A stretch of 40,911 nucleotides of DNA from the NCBI GenBank assembly GCA_016199125.1, contig JACQHH010000107.1:1-40911 (forward strand), given 5' to 3'. The position numbers and the translations under genes were made by a program. The notes below the pieces were generated by a model. It had not been told where the DNA came from. It saw only the letters and a list, made by a program, of their open reading frames with translations, and did no database searches. The stretch comes from Candidatus Lambdaproteobacteria bacterium (GTDB lineage Bacteria > SAR324 > JACQKK01). Shown here one piece after another: positions 9,320-17,307 of the stretch; position 1 is the stretch's first letter; each line of letters begins with the position of its first letter.

Positions 9320-11598
9320 GCGGTGCCGCGGGCGCCCGCCCTGTCGGCCACCGCCGGATCGTCGCCGTGCACGCCTCCCAGCGCTTCGGCCCGTTCCAGG
9401 CAGGCGATGGACTTGTCCGTCTCGCCCAACACCTGCAGCAGGCAGCCCAGGTTGTACCAGCCGTGGACCCAGTCGCGGTTGCCAGCCACGCAGCGCAGGT
9501 AGGCACGCCGGGCCGCGGGCAGGTCGCCGGCCCGCTGGCGCAGGATGCCGATCCAGTTCCAGGCCGCCGCGAACCGGCGATCCAGCCCCACCGCCCGCCG
9601 GAAGCTGTCCAGGGCCTCCGCGGTGCCCAGCGCCTCCTGGATGCAGCCCAGGTTGTACCAGGCCTTGGCGTGGCGCTGGTCCAGGCGCAGCACCTGCAGC
9701 AGGGCCGCGCGCGCGTCGGCCAGGCGCCCCGCCCGGTGGTGGATGTTGCCCAGGCGGAACCAGGCGCGCAGGTGATCGTCCGAGAGCCGCAACAGGCGCT
9801 CGTAGCTCTGCCGCGCCTCCTCCATGTCGCCGCGCGCGTAGGCTGCATCGCCCCGGTCGTGCCAGTAGCCCGGGCGCGCCGCTTCGCGCTCCTCCACCTC
9901 GCGGAACAGGCGCAGGGCCTCGTCCCAGTCGCCCCGGCTGGCGGCGAGCCGGGCCTGCACCAGGGGGTCCTGCGAGACCTGGGCCCCCGACTCGTCCAGC
10001 TCCGCCAGACAGGCCTGCCGCCGCTCCGCGTCGCCCGCCTCGTCATAGAGATTGGCCAGGGCCAGCCAGTGCTGGCGGGAGACCAGCCCCGCGCGCAGCA
10101 GCGCCTCGAGCTGGGCCAGGAAGGCCGGGCCGTTGCCGGCCCGCACGTGCAGGGGATAGACCTCGGCCCAGCCGCCGGGCAGATAGCGCAGGGTTTCGCC
10201 GAGGTTGGCCAGGCAGGCCAGCACGCGCGCCGGATTGCCGTCGCGGTCGAAGCGGCGCGCCAGGGTCAGCCACACGGCGGGGTTGTTGCGGTTGACGTCG
10301 AGCGCCTTGCCATAGCGCTCGAAGGCCACCTCCCACTGCTCGCGGGCCAGGGCCAGGTCGCCCAGCACCTGCCAGCCGTCGGCCAGGTGGGGCCGGTGGG
10401 CGATCACGGTCATGAAGCAGGTCTCCGCGTCGGCTTGTTGCCCGTGGTAGAGCAGCCGCTGCCCCAGCAGATACCAGGTGTCCAGCACCGTCGCCTCGCC
10501 GCCGCGCACCTGGCTCAGGTGCTCGAACGCATGGCGCAGCTCGTTCTGACGCAGCAGCAGCAGCACCAGGCGGATGCGCGAGGGCTCGTCCTCGGGGTCC
10601 ATGCGCAGCACCTCGCCCAGCGTGGCGCAGGCCTCGCCCAGCTCCCCCAGCCGCTCGTGCACGTGCGCCAGCTCGCGGTGCAGGGAGACGTCGTCGGCGC
10701 GCACGGTGAGCAGCACGCGCAGGGTGGACTTCCAGTTGGAATAGTTGGGGTGGCGCGTGTACCACTGGCGCAGCAGGTCCCAGGCTTCCATGTCCTGGCG
10801 GTTGAGCTCCACGGCACGGGCCAGGTAGCGCTCGGTGTCCGGATTGTCCTGGCGGAAATACAGCTCGCCGAGGTTGAACCAGATGTCCGGGTCGAAGCGG
10901 TCCAGCACGGCCGCCTGGCGATAGGCCTCCTCGGCCGAGCGGTCGTCGTGACCGCGGGCGTACAGATTGCCCAGGTTGTTCCAGGCCTGGGCCAGATCCT
11001 TGTCGCACTCCAGCGCCTTCAGGTAGTGCTGCTTGGCCTCGTCGAGCTTGCCCTGGCGGAAGAGCACCAGCCCCAGGCTGTTCCAGGCGGTGGCATCGCG
11101 GCTGTCGATGTCCACCGACTCCTCGAACTCGTGCCGGGCCTGCTCCAGGCGCCCCAGGTCCAGCAGCAGCGCGCCCTTGCGCAGGCGCAGGCGGGCATCG
11201 CGCGGGTTGAGCTTTTCCGCGGTGCGGTAGCACTCCAGCGCCTCCTCGCCGCGCCCGGCGGTCTCCAGCACGGCGCCCAGGTTGCCCCAGGCTTCCGGGT
11301 CGGCGCCGTCGAGCTGCGTGGCGCGGCGCAGGGCCTGCTCGGCCTGCACGGTCTGCCCCAGGCGCGCGTGCTCCAGCCCCAGGTTGTAGTACGCCTGCGC
11401 AAAGCCGGGATTGCGCTCGACGGACTCGCGGTAGCTGCGGATGGCCTGCTCGTGGTCGCCCAGCCGCCCATGGATCAGGGCGCATTGGTAGGGCGCGATG
11501 TGATCCTGTGGATGCAGGCGCTGCGCCTCCTCGTAGGCACGCAGATCGCTGAGCAGTCCCTCGATGGATTCGGCGGCGGGATCGTGATGAACCGTCAT
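9316..11598 (-). CDS. Large tetratricopeptide-repeat protein
   Basis: A 760-residue protein made almost entirely of about 34-residue TPR units, recognisable by repeated patterns such as AWNNLGNLYA, AWNSLGLVLF, PEAWGNLGAVL and AKAWYNLGCI, each followed by an A.....A.ELDP-like second helix. The clearest canonical units are in residues 50-260 and 590-740, with more degenerate ones between. There is no signal peptide or membrane segment, so it is probably a cytoplasmic scaffold. No enzymatic domain is visible. The start is ATG 11598. It is divergent from the flagellar block across 361 bp, so a link to motility is possible but unproven. The long open frame on the opposite strand over this gene is a mirror of its GC-rich codons. 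Confidence 0.9.
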   Translation of the reverse strand: MTVHHDPAAESIEGLLSDLRAYEEAQRLHPQDHIAPYQCALIHGRLGDHEQAIRSYRESVERNPGFAQAYYNLGLEHARLGQTVQAEQALRRATQLDGADPEAWGNLGAVLETAGRGEEALECYRTAEKLNPRDARLRLRKGALLLDLGRLEQARHEFEESVDIDSRDATAWNSLGLVLFRQGKLDEAKQHYLKALECDKDLAQAWNNLGNLYARGHDDRSAEEAYRQAAVLDRFDPDIWFNLGELYFRQDNPDTERYLARAVELNRQDMEAWDLLRQWYTRHPNYSNWKSTLRVLLTVRADDVSLHRELAHVHERLGELGEACATLGEVLRMDPEDEPSRIRLVLLLLRQNELRHAFEHLSQVRGGEATVLDTWYLLGQRLLYHGQQADAETCFMTVIAHRPHLADGWQVLGDLALAREQWEVAFERYGKALDVNRNNPAVWLTLARRFDRDGNPARVLACLANLGETLRYLPGGWAEVYPLHVRAGNGPAFLAQLEALLRAGLVSRQHWLALANLYDEAGDAERRQACLAELDESGAQVSQDPLVQARLAASRGDWDEALRLFREVEEREAARPGYWHDRGDAAYARGDMEEARQSYERLLRLSDDHLRAWFRLGNIHHRAGRLADARAALLQVLRLDQRHAKAWYNLGCIQEALGTAEALDSFRRAVGLDRRFAAAWNWIGILRQRAGDLPAARRAYLRCVAGNRDWVHGWYNLGCLLQVLGETDKSIACLERAEALGGVHGDDPAVADRAGARGTA

Positions 11599-11657
11599 GC
11601 AATCCTTGGCATGGGCTGTCTTGAGCTGAGATGCGGACGTCCTGGCGGGATGACCTC

Positions 11658-11689
11658 ACAATAAGCCATAACGCGTTGATCTGTCAACG
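11658..11689 (-). promoter_or_regulatory. TPR-gene promoter with overlapping palindrome
   Basis: On the minus strand a perfect -35, TTGACA (11687-11682), and TATTGT (11663-11658) are spaced 18 bp apart; the leader would be about 50 nt. A perfect inverted repeat CGTTGA-TCTG-TCAACG (11674-11689) covers the -35 box, which is where a repressor would block RNA polymerase. The protein that binds is unknown. Confidence 0.55.
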
Positions 11690-11768
11690 AATTGAAACGT
11701 CGCGGCCGATGCCCGGCACGCTGCGCCGGGTGCCTGCGCGGCAGGGCGGTGGCCGTTGCGGGACGTTG

Positions 11769-11784
11769 GGGAGCAACTCTTGCA
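11769..11784 (+). promoter_or_regulatory. Candidate sigma-54 promoter for the flg block
   Basis: GG at 11770-11771 and GC at 11782-11783 are exactly 10 bp apart, and the -12 region reads TTGCA as in the consensus. The -24 region (GGGAGC) keeps only GG and the final C. Sigma-54 control of rod and ring genes is known in several flagellated proteobacteria. The leader to flgF would be about 165 nt and contains a perfect hairpin at 11832-11852. Confidence 0.35.
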
Positions 11785-11831
11785 TGCCAAAGATCATTCC
11801 CCCGGGCAGGCGCCGCGTGCGCCGCGCGCGG

Positions 11832-11852
11832 GGCTGCCGATGCCCGGCAGCC
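11832..11852 (+). other. Hairpin in the flgF leader
   Basis: GGCTGCCG-ATGCC-CGGCAGCC forms a perfect 8-bp GC-rich stem with a 5-nt loop, 108 bp before the flgF start. No T-run follows, so it is not an intrinsic terminator. The other parts of the 361-bp gap (11599-11959) hold the TPR promoter and the candidate sigma-54 site; no gene is seen. Confidence 0.5.
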
Positions 11853-11959
11853 GCCACCGGCCGCGCTGGCATGTGGCTTGCTTTTCCGTACAGGAGGCCG
11901 GGCTGCGCGCGGTGCGCCAGCAGAGCGGCCAACCGAGCGCACGACCACACGGAGCAGCG

Positions 11960-12739
11960 ATGAACCCGCAGGGCATTTACACGCTGGTATCCCAGGGCAA
12001 GGCGCTGGAACGCAAGATGGAAGCCGTGGCCAACAACCTGTCCAACACGGACACCGTGGGCTACAAGGCGGACCAGCCCACCTTCGAGACCATCCTCAGC
12101 AAAGCCTATGGCGTGGCGCGGGAATCGGACGAGGAAATCTTCTTCAGCCACGATCACCTGGCGCCCTACACGGGCATCGGCACGCCCTACGTGGGCGTGG
12201 CCGGCATGGGCATCAACTACGCCGAAGGCCGCGTGGTGAACACCAACAACAAGATGGACTTCGCCCTGGTCAACCGCGAGGGCTACTTCAGCGTCAACAC
12301 GCCGCAAGGCGAGCGCTTCACCCGCGCCGGCAACTTTCGCCTGGCCACCGACAACCGCCTGATCACCGCCGAGGGCTTCCAGGTGAACGGCAAGGAAGGC
12401 CCGCTGACCTTGAACGGCACCGACGTGGAGGTCACCGAGGACGGCTCGGTGCTGGTGGACGGCGAGCGCGTGGGCGGCATGAAGATCGTCACCTTCCCCT
12501 TCCCCGAGCGCCTGCAGAAGCTGGGCAACTCCATGTTCGCCCCGGTGGACGCGGACAACAGCCCGCGCATCCTGGAGAACGTGCAGATGGTGCAGGGCGC
12601 GGTGGAATCGTCCAACGTGGACGCGGTGAAGGAGATGGTGTCGATGATCGCCGCCAACCGCGCCTACACGTCCATGCAGCGCGCGTTGCAGACGGCCGAT
12701 GCGATGAACGAGAGCGCCGTGTCCCTGGCTCAGATCTAA
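11960..12739 (+). CDS. flgF: Flagellar basal-body rod protein FlgF
   Basis: Proximal rod subunit of the flagellar basal body, exported by the flagellar type III system and polymerised in the periplasm. The protein is 259 residues. The N-terminus has the axial-protein motif KMEAVANNLSNTDTVGYK, and the C-terminus has the matching heptad helix VSMIAANRAYTSMQRALQTAD. The hook/rod D1 pattern (NREGYFSVNTPQGERFTRAG) lies in the middle. The ATG at 11960 is preceded by GGAG with a spacing of 6. FlgF and FlgG are similar; this one is assigned FlgF because it comes first and because its neighbour is a clearer FlgG. It begins the plus-strand flagellar block. Confidence 0.93.
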   Translation: MNPQGIYTLVSQGKALERKMEAVANNLSNTDTVGYKADQPTFETILSKAYGVARESDEEIFFSHDHLAPYTGIGTPYVGVAGMGINYAEGRVVNTNNKMDFALVNREGYFSVNTPQGERFTRAGNFRLATDNRLITAEGFQVNGKEGPLTLNGTDVEVTEDGSVLVDGERVGGMKIVTFPFPERLQKLGNSMFAPVDADNSPRILENVQMVQGAVESSNVDAVKEMVSMIAANRAYTSMQRALQTADAMNESAVSLAQI

Positions 12740-12778
12740 CCCTCAACCCACGAGACTCAACAGGAGCTTGCACGTCCT

Positions 12779-13567
12779 ATGATGCGATCATTGTTTGTGT
12801 CGGCCACCGGCATGGGCGCCCAGCAGCGCCAGATCGACACCGTGGCCAACAACCTGGCCAACGTCGCCACCACCGGCTACAAGAAGAGCCGCAACAACTT
12901 CCAGGACCTGCTCTACCAGATCGACAAGACCGCCGGCTCCCAGTCGTCGCAGAACACCACCGTGCCCGTGGGCATCCATTCCGGGCACGGCGTGAAGCAT
13001 GTCTCCACGGAGAAGATCTTCACGCAGGGCGACATGAAGAACACGGGCAGCGAACTGGATGTGGCCATCGAGGGGACGGGCTTCTTCCAGATTCTGCAGC
13101 CCAGCGGCGCCATCGCCTATTCGCGCTCGGGCAACTTCCAACGCGATCAGCAGGGCCGCATCGTGACCCAGGACGGCTTTCCGCTGGAACCGGAGATCGT
13201 GATTCCCCAGGACGCGCGGCAGGTGAGCATCGGCCTGGACGGCACGGTGGCCGTGCTGGTGGGCGAGGAGTCGCTGCCCACCACCATCGGCACCATGCAG
13301 CTCGCGCGCTTCGCCAACCCGGCCGGACTGACGCCCGTGGGCAAGAACCTCTACGTGCCCACCGCCGGCTCGGGCAATGCCGTGGTGGAGAACCCGGGGG
13401 TCAATGGCATGGGCACGCTGAACCAGCAGTTCCTGGAGCTGTCCAACGTGAGCGTCGTGGATGAGATGATCAACATGATCATTGCCCAGCGCGCCTACGA
13501 GATCAATTCCAAGGCCATCCAGACCTCCGACGATATGTTGCAGACGGCCAACAACATCATCCGCTAA
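12779..13567 (+). CDS. flgG: Flagellar distal rod protein FlgG
   Basis: Distal rod subunit that passes through the P and L rings. The 262-residue length is typical. The N-terminus MMRSLFVSATGM and the motif QIDTVANNLANVATTGYKKS are characteristic. The central part has LDVAIEGTGFFQI and AYSRSGNFQRD, and the C-terminus has the axial helix INMIIAQRAYEINSKAIQTS. Two tandem ATG codons (12779 and 12782) are possible; the AGGAG site at 12762-12766 is rather far upstream. It lies 39 bp after flgF and 15 bp before flgA. Confidence 0.97.
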   Translation: MMRSLFVSATGMGAQQRQIDTVANNLANVATTGYKKSRNNFQDLLYQIDKTAGSQSSQNTTVPVGIHSGHGVKHVSTEKIFTQGDMKNTGSELDVAIEGTGFFQILQPSGAIAYSRSGNFQRDQQGRIVTQDGFPLEPEIVIPQDARQVSIGLDGTVAVLVGEESLPTTIGTMQLARFANPAGLTPVGKNLYVPTAGSGNAVVENPGVNGMGTLNQQFLELSNVSVVDEMINMIIAQRAYEINSKAIQTSDDMLQTANNIIR

Positions 13568-13582
13568 GCCTGAGGCCACCGC

Positions 13583-14590
13583 ATGCCGCGCCCCACCCTG
13601 AAGACGCTGCTCCGCCTGCCCCTGACCGCCCTGGCCGTGCTGGCATTGGCGGCGGCCACGGCGCGCGCCCAGCCCTCCGACCTGGAACGCATCGCCATCC
13701 GCGTGCTGCCCCAGGCCGAGGTGTTCGGGGAGCACTACACGCTGGGCGAAATCGCCGAATTCGACGGCTTCGACCTGGAGGCCGTGGCGGCGCTGGCCAA
13801 GCTCGACGCGGGCCGTTCACCCTTGCCGGGCCGCAGCCTGCGGCTTTCCCGCAGCTACCTGCTCTCCCGCCTGCAACACGACAGCACGATCGACATGGGG
13901 CGCATCGACCTGGAGGTGCCCGAAGGGGCCTCCGTGGTGCGCTCGGCCCAGCGCGTCGGCGAGCGGGAGATCGAGGCCATCGTGCTGAAGGCGGCGCGGG
14001 ATTCCATTCCGTCCGAGGCCGGCGAGGTGCGTCAGGAGCTGGAGACGCCCCTGGGCGAGGTGCTGCTGCCCAAGGGCGACATCGCCTGGGACGTCAGCCC
14101 GATGGGGGTCACGCTGGCGCCCGGCGGCCAGCGCAGCTTCCGCGTGGAGGCCAAGGTCAACGGCCAGGCGGTATGGCGCAACATCGTGCGCGTGAAACAG
14201 TCGGTGTTCCAGGACGTGGTGATCGCCACGCGTCCCCTGGGCCGCAATCAGCGCATCGCGGCGGAGGACGTGACCGTGGTGCGCCGGGATTTGAGCCAGC
14301 TCGGCGGCGCGTCCTATCTCAGCTCCCCGGCCGCGGCGGTGGGCATGCTCACCAAGCGCCCGCTCAACCGCGACGAGCTGTTGGAGGCGTCGCTGCTGGA
14401 GGCGCCCGTGGATGTGCGCGAAGGCGGCCGCGTGACCCTGGAATACCGCACGCCCGGCGTGGTGCTGCAGGTGCCCGGAGTGGCGCTGGTGGGCGCGCGG
14501 ATGGGGCAATTCATCCCGGTGCGCAACCTGCAATCGGGCAAGGTGGTGCATGGCACGCTGCAAGCCGCGGACACCGTATCCGTCAACTGA
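13583..14590 (+). CDS. flgA: Flagellar P-ring assembly chaperone FlgA
   Basis: Periplasmic chaperone needed to assemble FlgI into the P ring. The protein is 335 residues with an N-terminal signal peptide (about 1-29, ending TARAQP). The C-terminal SAF-type region carries VVIATRPLGRNQRIAAEDV, GMLTKRPLNRDELL and QFIPVRNLQSGKVVHGTL, the hallmark FlgA ending. It is longer than the E. coli protein because of an extra N-terminal region, as seen in other deltaproteobacterial homologues from memory. It sits between flgG and flgH, 16 bp from each. Confidence 0.95.
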   Translation: MPRPTLKTLLRLPLTALAVLALAAATARAQPSDLERIAIRVLPQAEVFGEHYTLGEIAEFDGFDLEAVAALAKLDAGRSPLPGRSLRLSRSYLLSRLQHDSTIDMGRIDLEVPEGASVVRSAQRVGEREIEAIVLKAARDSIPSEAGEVRQELETPLGEVLLPKGDIAWDVSPMGVTLAPGGQRSFRVEAKVNGQAVWRNIVRVKQSVFQDVVIATRPLGRNQRIAAEDVTVVRRDLSQLGGASYLSSPAAAVGMLTKRPLNRDELLEASLLEAPVDVREGGRVTLEYRTPGVVLQVPGVALVGARMGQFIPVRNLQSGKVVHGTLQAADTVSVN

Positions 14591-14606
14591 CGCCCCATCT
14601 CCAATC

Positions 14607-15470
14607 ATGGGACACACCGTGAAGATCACCGTTCCGCAAACCGCCCGCCCCCACCGTTCCCGTGCCGCCGCGCGCGCCCTGGCGCTGTTGCCGGCCCTGG
14701 GCGCCTTGCTGCTGGTGCTGGGCAGCGAGGGCTGCGCCGTGCTGGGCGATCCGCAGCCGGCCGCGGCACAGCAGCGCGTCGCCGCCGCGGAGCTGCCGGC
14801 CCGCGACCGCTACAAGACACGGCCGCCCATCAACACCACCGACAACCGCTACGAGGGCAGCCTGTGGCTGGGCGCGGCATCGTGGGGCAACCTGCTGCGC
14901 GACCACCGGGCGCGCTACACGGGCGACCTGCTGACGGTCACGGAGATGGGCAAGATCATCAAGGTGCCCGAAGCGGTGGTGGAAAAGCCCCAGGCCGAGC
15001 AGGTGGCCAAGGAAGAGGACGGCAAGAAGAAGACCGCCGTCGACCCGGTGCTGGCCTTCCTGCGCGAGCAGCAGCAGGCGCGCGAGGCCATCGAACGGGA
15101 ACAGAACGATATCCTGCGCTCCATAGACTCGATGGAGGTGCAGGTGGTCAAGGTGCTGTCCAACGGCAACATGTTCGTGCAGGGGGTGCACCCTCCCATC
15201 TTCCGCGACCAGAACCGCGTCAAGTACATCGTGACGCTGCGCGGCGTGGTGCAGCCCTCGGACGTGGACAACAACAACCAGATCGCTTCATCCAAGCTGA
15301 GCCGGGCCGAATACAAGATCCGGCGGCTGGTCAAGCGCACCACGCTGCCCGTGGGCGCCATCGCGCGGGCGGCGGGCCGGCCGGAGGAAGGCAACCTGGC
15401 CGACCGCTTCACGGATTTCTTGACCTCTCCCGGCACGGGCAACCGCACGACCGCCGTGTCATCCAAATAG
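14607..15470 (+). CDS. flgH: Flagellar L-ring protein FlgH (divergent)
   Basis: Outer-membrane lipoprotein that forms the L ring. The N-terminus has a long hydrophobic signal and a weak lipobox, SEGC. Core FlgH features are YEGSLW, RARYTGDLLTV, VKVLSNGNMFVQG and the VRP-like GVVQPSDVDNNN, all in the right order. The protein is 287 residues, longer than the usual roughly 230. The extra length is a Lys/Glu/Gln-rich insertion (about residues 117-175) that replaces the normal middle and looks helical or coiled. The usual C-terminal GW.R ending is missing. The ATG at 14607 is chosen; GTG 14619 is an alternative. It lies between flgA and flgI, as in most flagellar operons. Confidence 0.92.
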   Translation: MGHTVKITVPQTARPHRSRAAARALALLPALGALLLVLGSEGCAVLGDPQPAAAQQRVAAAELPARDRYKTRPPINTTDNRYEGSLWLGAASWGNLLRDHRARYTGDLLTVTEMGKIIKVPEAVVEKPQAEQVAKEEDGKKKTAVDPVLAFLREQQQAREAIEREQNDILRSIDSMEVQVVKVLSNGNMFVQGVHPPIFRDQNRVKYIVTLRGVVQPSDVDNNNQIASSKLSRAEYKIRRLVKRTTLPVGAIARAAGRPEEGNLADRFTDFLTSPGTGNRTTAVSSK

Positions 15471-15507
15471 GCGCCGGCGGCCGATACTTCCACTCAGGGT
15501 CAGGCAC

Positions 15508-16755
15508 ATGAGCACACTCTTCCCCATTCCCGACGGCGCGGCCCCGCAGGCCCGGCGAATGCGGCGCTGGCCGGCCGCGTCGCTGCTGGCCCTCACGCTC
15601 GCGGTGGCGCTGGCGCCCAGCGCCTGGGCCATCCGGGTCAAGGACGTGGCCTATCTGCGCGGCGCGCGCGAAAACCAGCTCATCGGCTACGGTCTGGTGG
15701 TGGGATTGGACGGCACGGGCGATTCGGCCGAAAGCCTGCTGGCCCGCAAGCCGTTGCGCAACGCCCTGGAGCGCATGGCCATCAGCATCAACTCCACGGA
15801 CGTCAAGGGGCGCAGCATCGCCGGCGTGCTGGTCACGGCCACGCTGCCGCCCTTCTCCAAGGCGGGCAGCCGCCTGGACGTGACGGTGGACGCCCTGGGC
15901 GATACCACCTCGCTGCGCGGGGGAACGCTGATGTACACCCTGCTGCACGGCTCCAACCAGCTCATCTACGCCACGGCCCAGGGACCCCTGACGGGCATTC
16001 CCAAGGGCATCGAGCGACAGCAGGCCACCGGCGCCGACGTGCTGGGCGGCCCCCAGCCCGCCGCGGCGGCGGCCCAGCAGAGCAAGCCGCTGCTGGACCC
16101 GCGTTCGTCGCTGGTGGCCACCAAGGGCTATGTGCTGGGCGGGGCGCTGGTGGAGCGCGAGATCGCCCTGAACCTCAACACGCGCTCGCGGGTGTTCATC
16201 AATCTCAAGCAGAGCGATTTCACCACGGCCTTCCGGCTTTCCAAGCTGATCAACCGGGAGCTGGGCGACGGATCGGCCCGGGCCAAGGACGCCGGCACCG
16301 TGGAAGTGTCCGTCCCGGACACCTACCTGGGCCAGACGGTGGAGCTGATCTCGCGCATCGAGAACCTGGAGATCATCCCGGATGCCACGGCACGCGTGGT
16401 GCTGGATGAACGCACGGGGACGATCGTGATGGGGCAGCACGTGCGCATCTCGCCCATCGCCATTGCCCACGGCAACCTGAATATCGAGATCGGCGCCCCG
16501 GCCGAAACGCCACCCGGCCCGGCCCCCGCCGCCCCCGCGGCGATCCCGGCCGCCGCCGCGGGCGGGGAACAGGGCGCCCGCGTCGCGCTGGAGCGCGCGG
16601 CGACCCCTGCCATCCTGCTGTTCAAGGGTGAGGTGGACCTCAAAGAGGTGGTGGACGGGCTGAACAAAATCGGCGCCTCCAGCAGCGATTTGGTCCAAGT
16701 CTTGAAAATCATCAAGTCATCGGGCGCCTTGCACGCGGATCTGGAGATCCGTTAA
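15508..16755 (+). CDS. flgI: Flagellar P-ring protein FlgI
   Basis: Periplasmic P-ring subunit that surrounds the rod at the peptidoglycan layer. The signal peptide covers about residues 1-41 (ending PSAWA), followed by the strongly conserved IRVKDVAYLRGARENQLIGY and GLVVGLDGTGDS. The C-terminal part contains the usual ARVVLDERTGTIVMG and VRISPIAIAHGNL. The protein is 415 residues against about 365 in E. coli; two Ala/Pro-rich insertions explain most of the excess, one near residue 180-195 and one near 335-360. The last segment VVDGLNKIGASSSDLVQVLK matches the normal family end. It follows flgH by 37 bp and precedes the rod-binding FlgJ domain by 21 bp. Confidence 0.97.
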   Translation: MSTLFPIPDGAAPQARRMRRWPAASLLALTLAVALAPSAWAIRVKDVAYLRGARENQLIGYGLVVGLDGTGDSAESLLARKPLRNALERMAISINSTDVKGRSIAGVLVTATLPPFSKAGSRLDVTVDALGDTTSLRGGTLMYTLLHGSNQLIYATAQGPLTGIPKGIERQQATGADVLGGPQPAAAAAQQSKPLLDPRSSLVATKGYVLGGALVEREIALNLNTRSRVFINLKQSDFTTAFRLSKLINRELGDGSARAKDAGTVEVSVPDTYLGQTVELISRIENLEIIPDATARVVLDERTGTIVMGQHVRISPIAIAHGNLNIEIGAPAETPPGPAPAAPAAIPAAAAGGEQGARVALERAATPAILLFKGEVDLKEVVDGLNKIGASSSDLVQVLKIIKSSGALHADLEIR

Positions 16756-16776
16756 CCAGGCGCCAAGCGAGGACCC

Positions 16777-17103
16777 ATGCGCATCAGCGTCGATCCGCGG
16801 CTGGACCTGGGAGCGGCCTTGGGCCGCGCCCGCGGCGCCGGCCTGCGGCAAGATTTGCCCAAGGACAATCCCGCGGCCCTGCGCAAGACGGCCGAGGAAT
16901 TTGAATCGCTGCTCATCGAGCAGCTCGTGCGCGAGATGCGCAAGACGATCCCCCGCAGCGATCTGTTCGGCGGCCGGGAGCACGAGCAGATGTTCGAGGA
17001 GCTGCTGGACGGCGAATATGCGCAAACCATGGTGCGCCGCGGCGGGTTGGGCATTGCCGATCTGCTCATGGCCCAATGGCAGCGCAACGGCACGGCCAGA
17101 TAG
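16777..17103 (+). CDS. flgJ: FlgJ-type rod-binding protein (no hydrolase domain)
   Basis: A 108-residue protein corresponding to the N-terminal rod-binding domain of FlgJ, which helps cap rod assembly. Motifs are TAEEFESLLIEQLVREMRKT, then DLFGGREHEQMFEELLDGEY and a final GGLGIADLL. The muramidase half found in E. coli FlgJ is absent, which is common outside the beta- and gammaproteobacteria. A separate enzyme must then open the cell wall for the rod; the amidase at the left edge is one possible but unproven candidate. It lies 21 bp after flgI, and the next gene in the block, flgM, has its own promoter. Confidence 0.92.
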   Translation: MRISVDPRLDLGAALGRARGAGLRQDLPKDNPAALRKTAEEFESLLIEQLVREMRKTIPRSDLFGGREHEQMFEELLDGEYAQTMVRRGGLGIADLLMAQWQRNGTAR

Positions 17104-17119
17104 CACCGGCCCGGACGCC

Positions 17120-17146
17120 TCAAGTTCCCGCGCCCGGCGCCGATAA
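17120..17146 (+). promoter_or_regulatory. Sigma-28 (FliA) promoter for flgM-flgN-flgK-flgL
   Basis: TCAAGTTC at 17120-17127, then 11 bp, then GCCGATAA at 17139-17146. The consensus is TAAAGTTT-N11-GCCGATAA: the -10 matches in all eight positions, the -35 in six of eight, and the spacing is exact. It starts 17 bp after the flgJ stop and points at flgM. Class III control of flgM and the hook-filament junction genes is well established. The leader to flgM is about 210 nt. Confidence 0.85.
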
Positions 17147-17182
17147 CGTAACCAAGCGGGACACCCGTGGGTTGCGTGGTTC

Positions 17183-17222
17183 ATGTCGCGAGAGCAGACA
17201 AGAAGCTGATTTCTCGTGACAT
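17183..17222 (+). other. Long stem-loop in the flgM leader
   Basis: Arms 17183-17193 (ATGTCGCGAGA) and 17212-17222 (TCTCGTGACAT) pair over 11 bp with a single G-U, closing an 18-nt loop. It lies about 30 nt after the expected sigma-28 start site. No T-run follows. It may stabilise or regulate the transcript. Confidence 0.6.
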
Positions 17223-17231
17223 TTCCGGACG

Positions 17232-17244
17232 GTACATGGAGGGG
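17232..17244 (+). promoter_or_regulatory. Candidate CsrA-binding site in the flgM leader
   Basis: The RNA would read GUACAUGGAGGGG, close to the CsrA consensus RUACARGGAUGU. More GGA motifs (17344-17356) crowd the flgM ribosome site itself, the arrangement by which CsrA usually blocks translation. csrA is encoded about 4 kb downstream in the same block. The assignment is inference from motif and context. Confidence 0.4.
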
Positions 17245-17307
17245 CGCCGGACCCACACGGGAGATGCACGGCCGGTCGCCGGCATCGCCCTTCGACCTGC
17301 GGACGGC

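Noticed and set aside
9244-11664. Very long open frame on the plus strand over the TPR gene
   Set aside because: It mirrors the GC-rich codons of the minus-strand TPR gene, which has clear repeated TPR motifs; the plus-strand translation has no recognisable domain.
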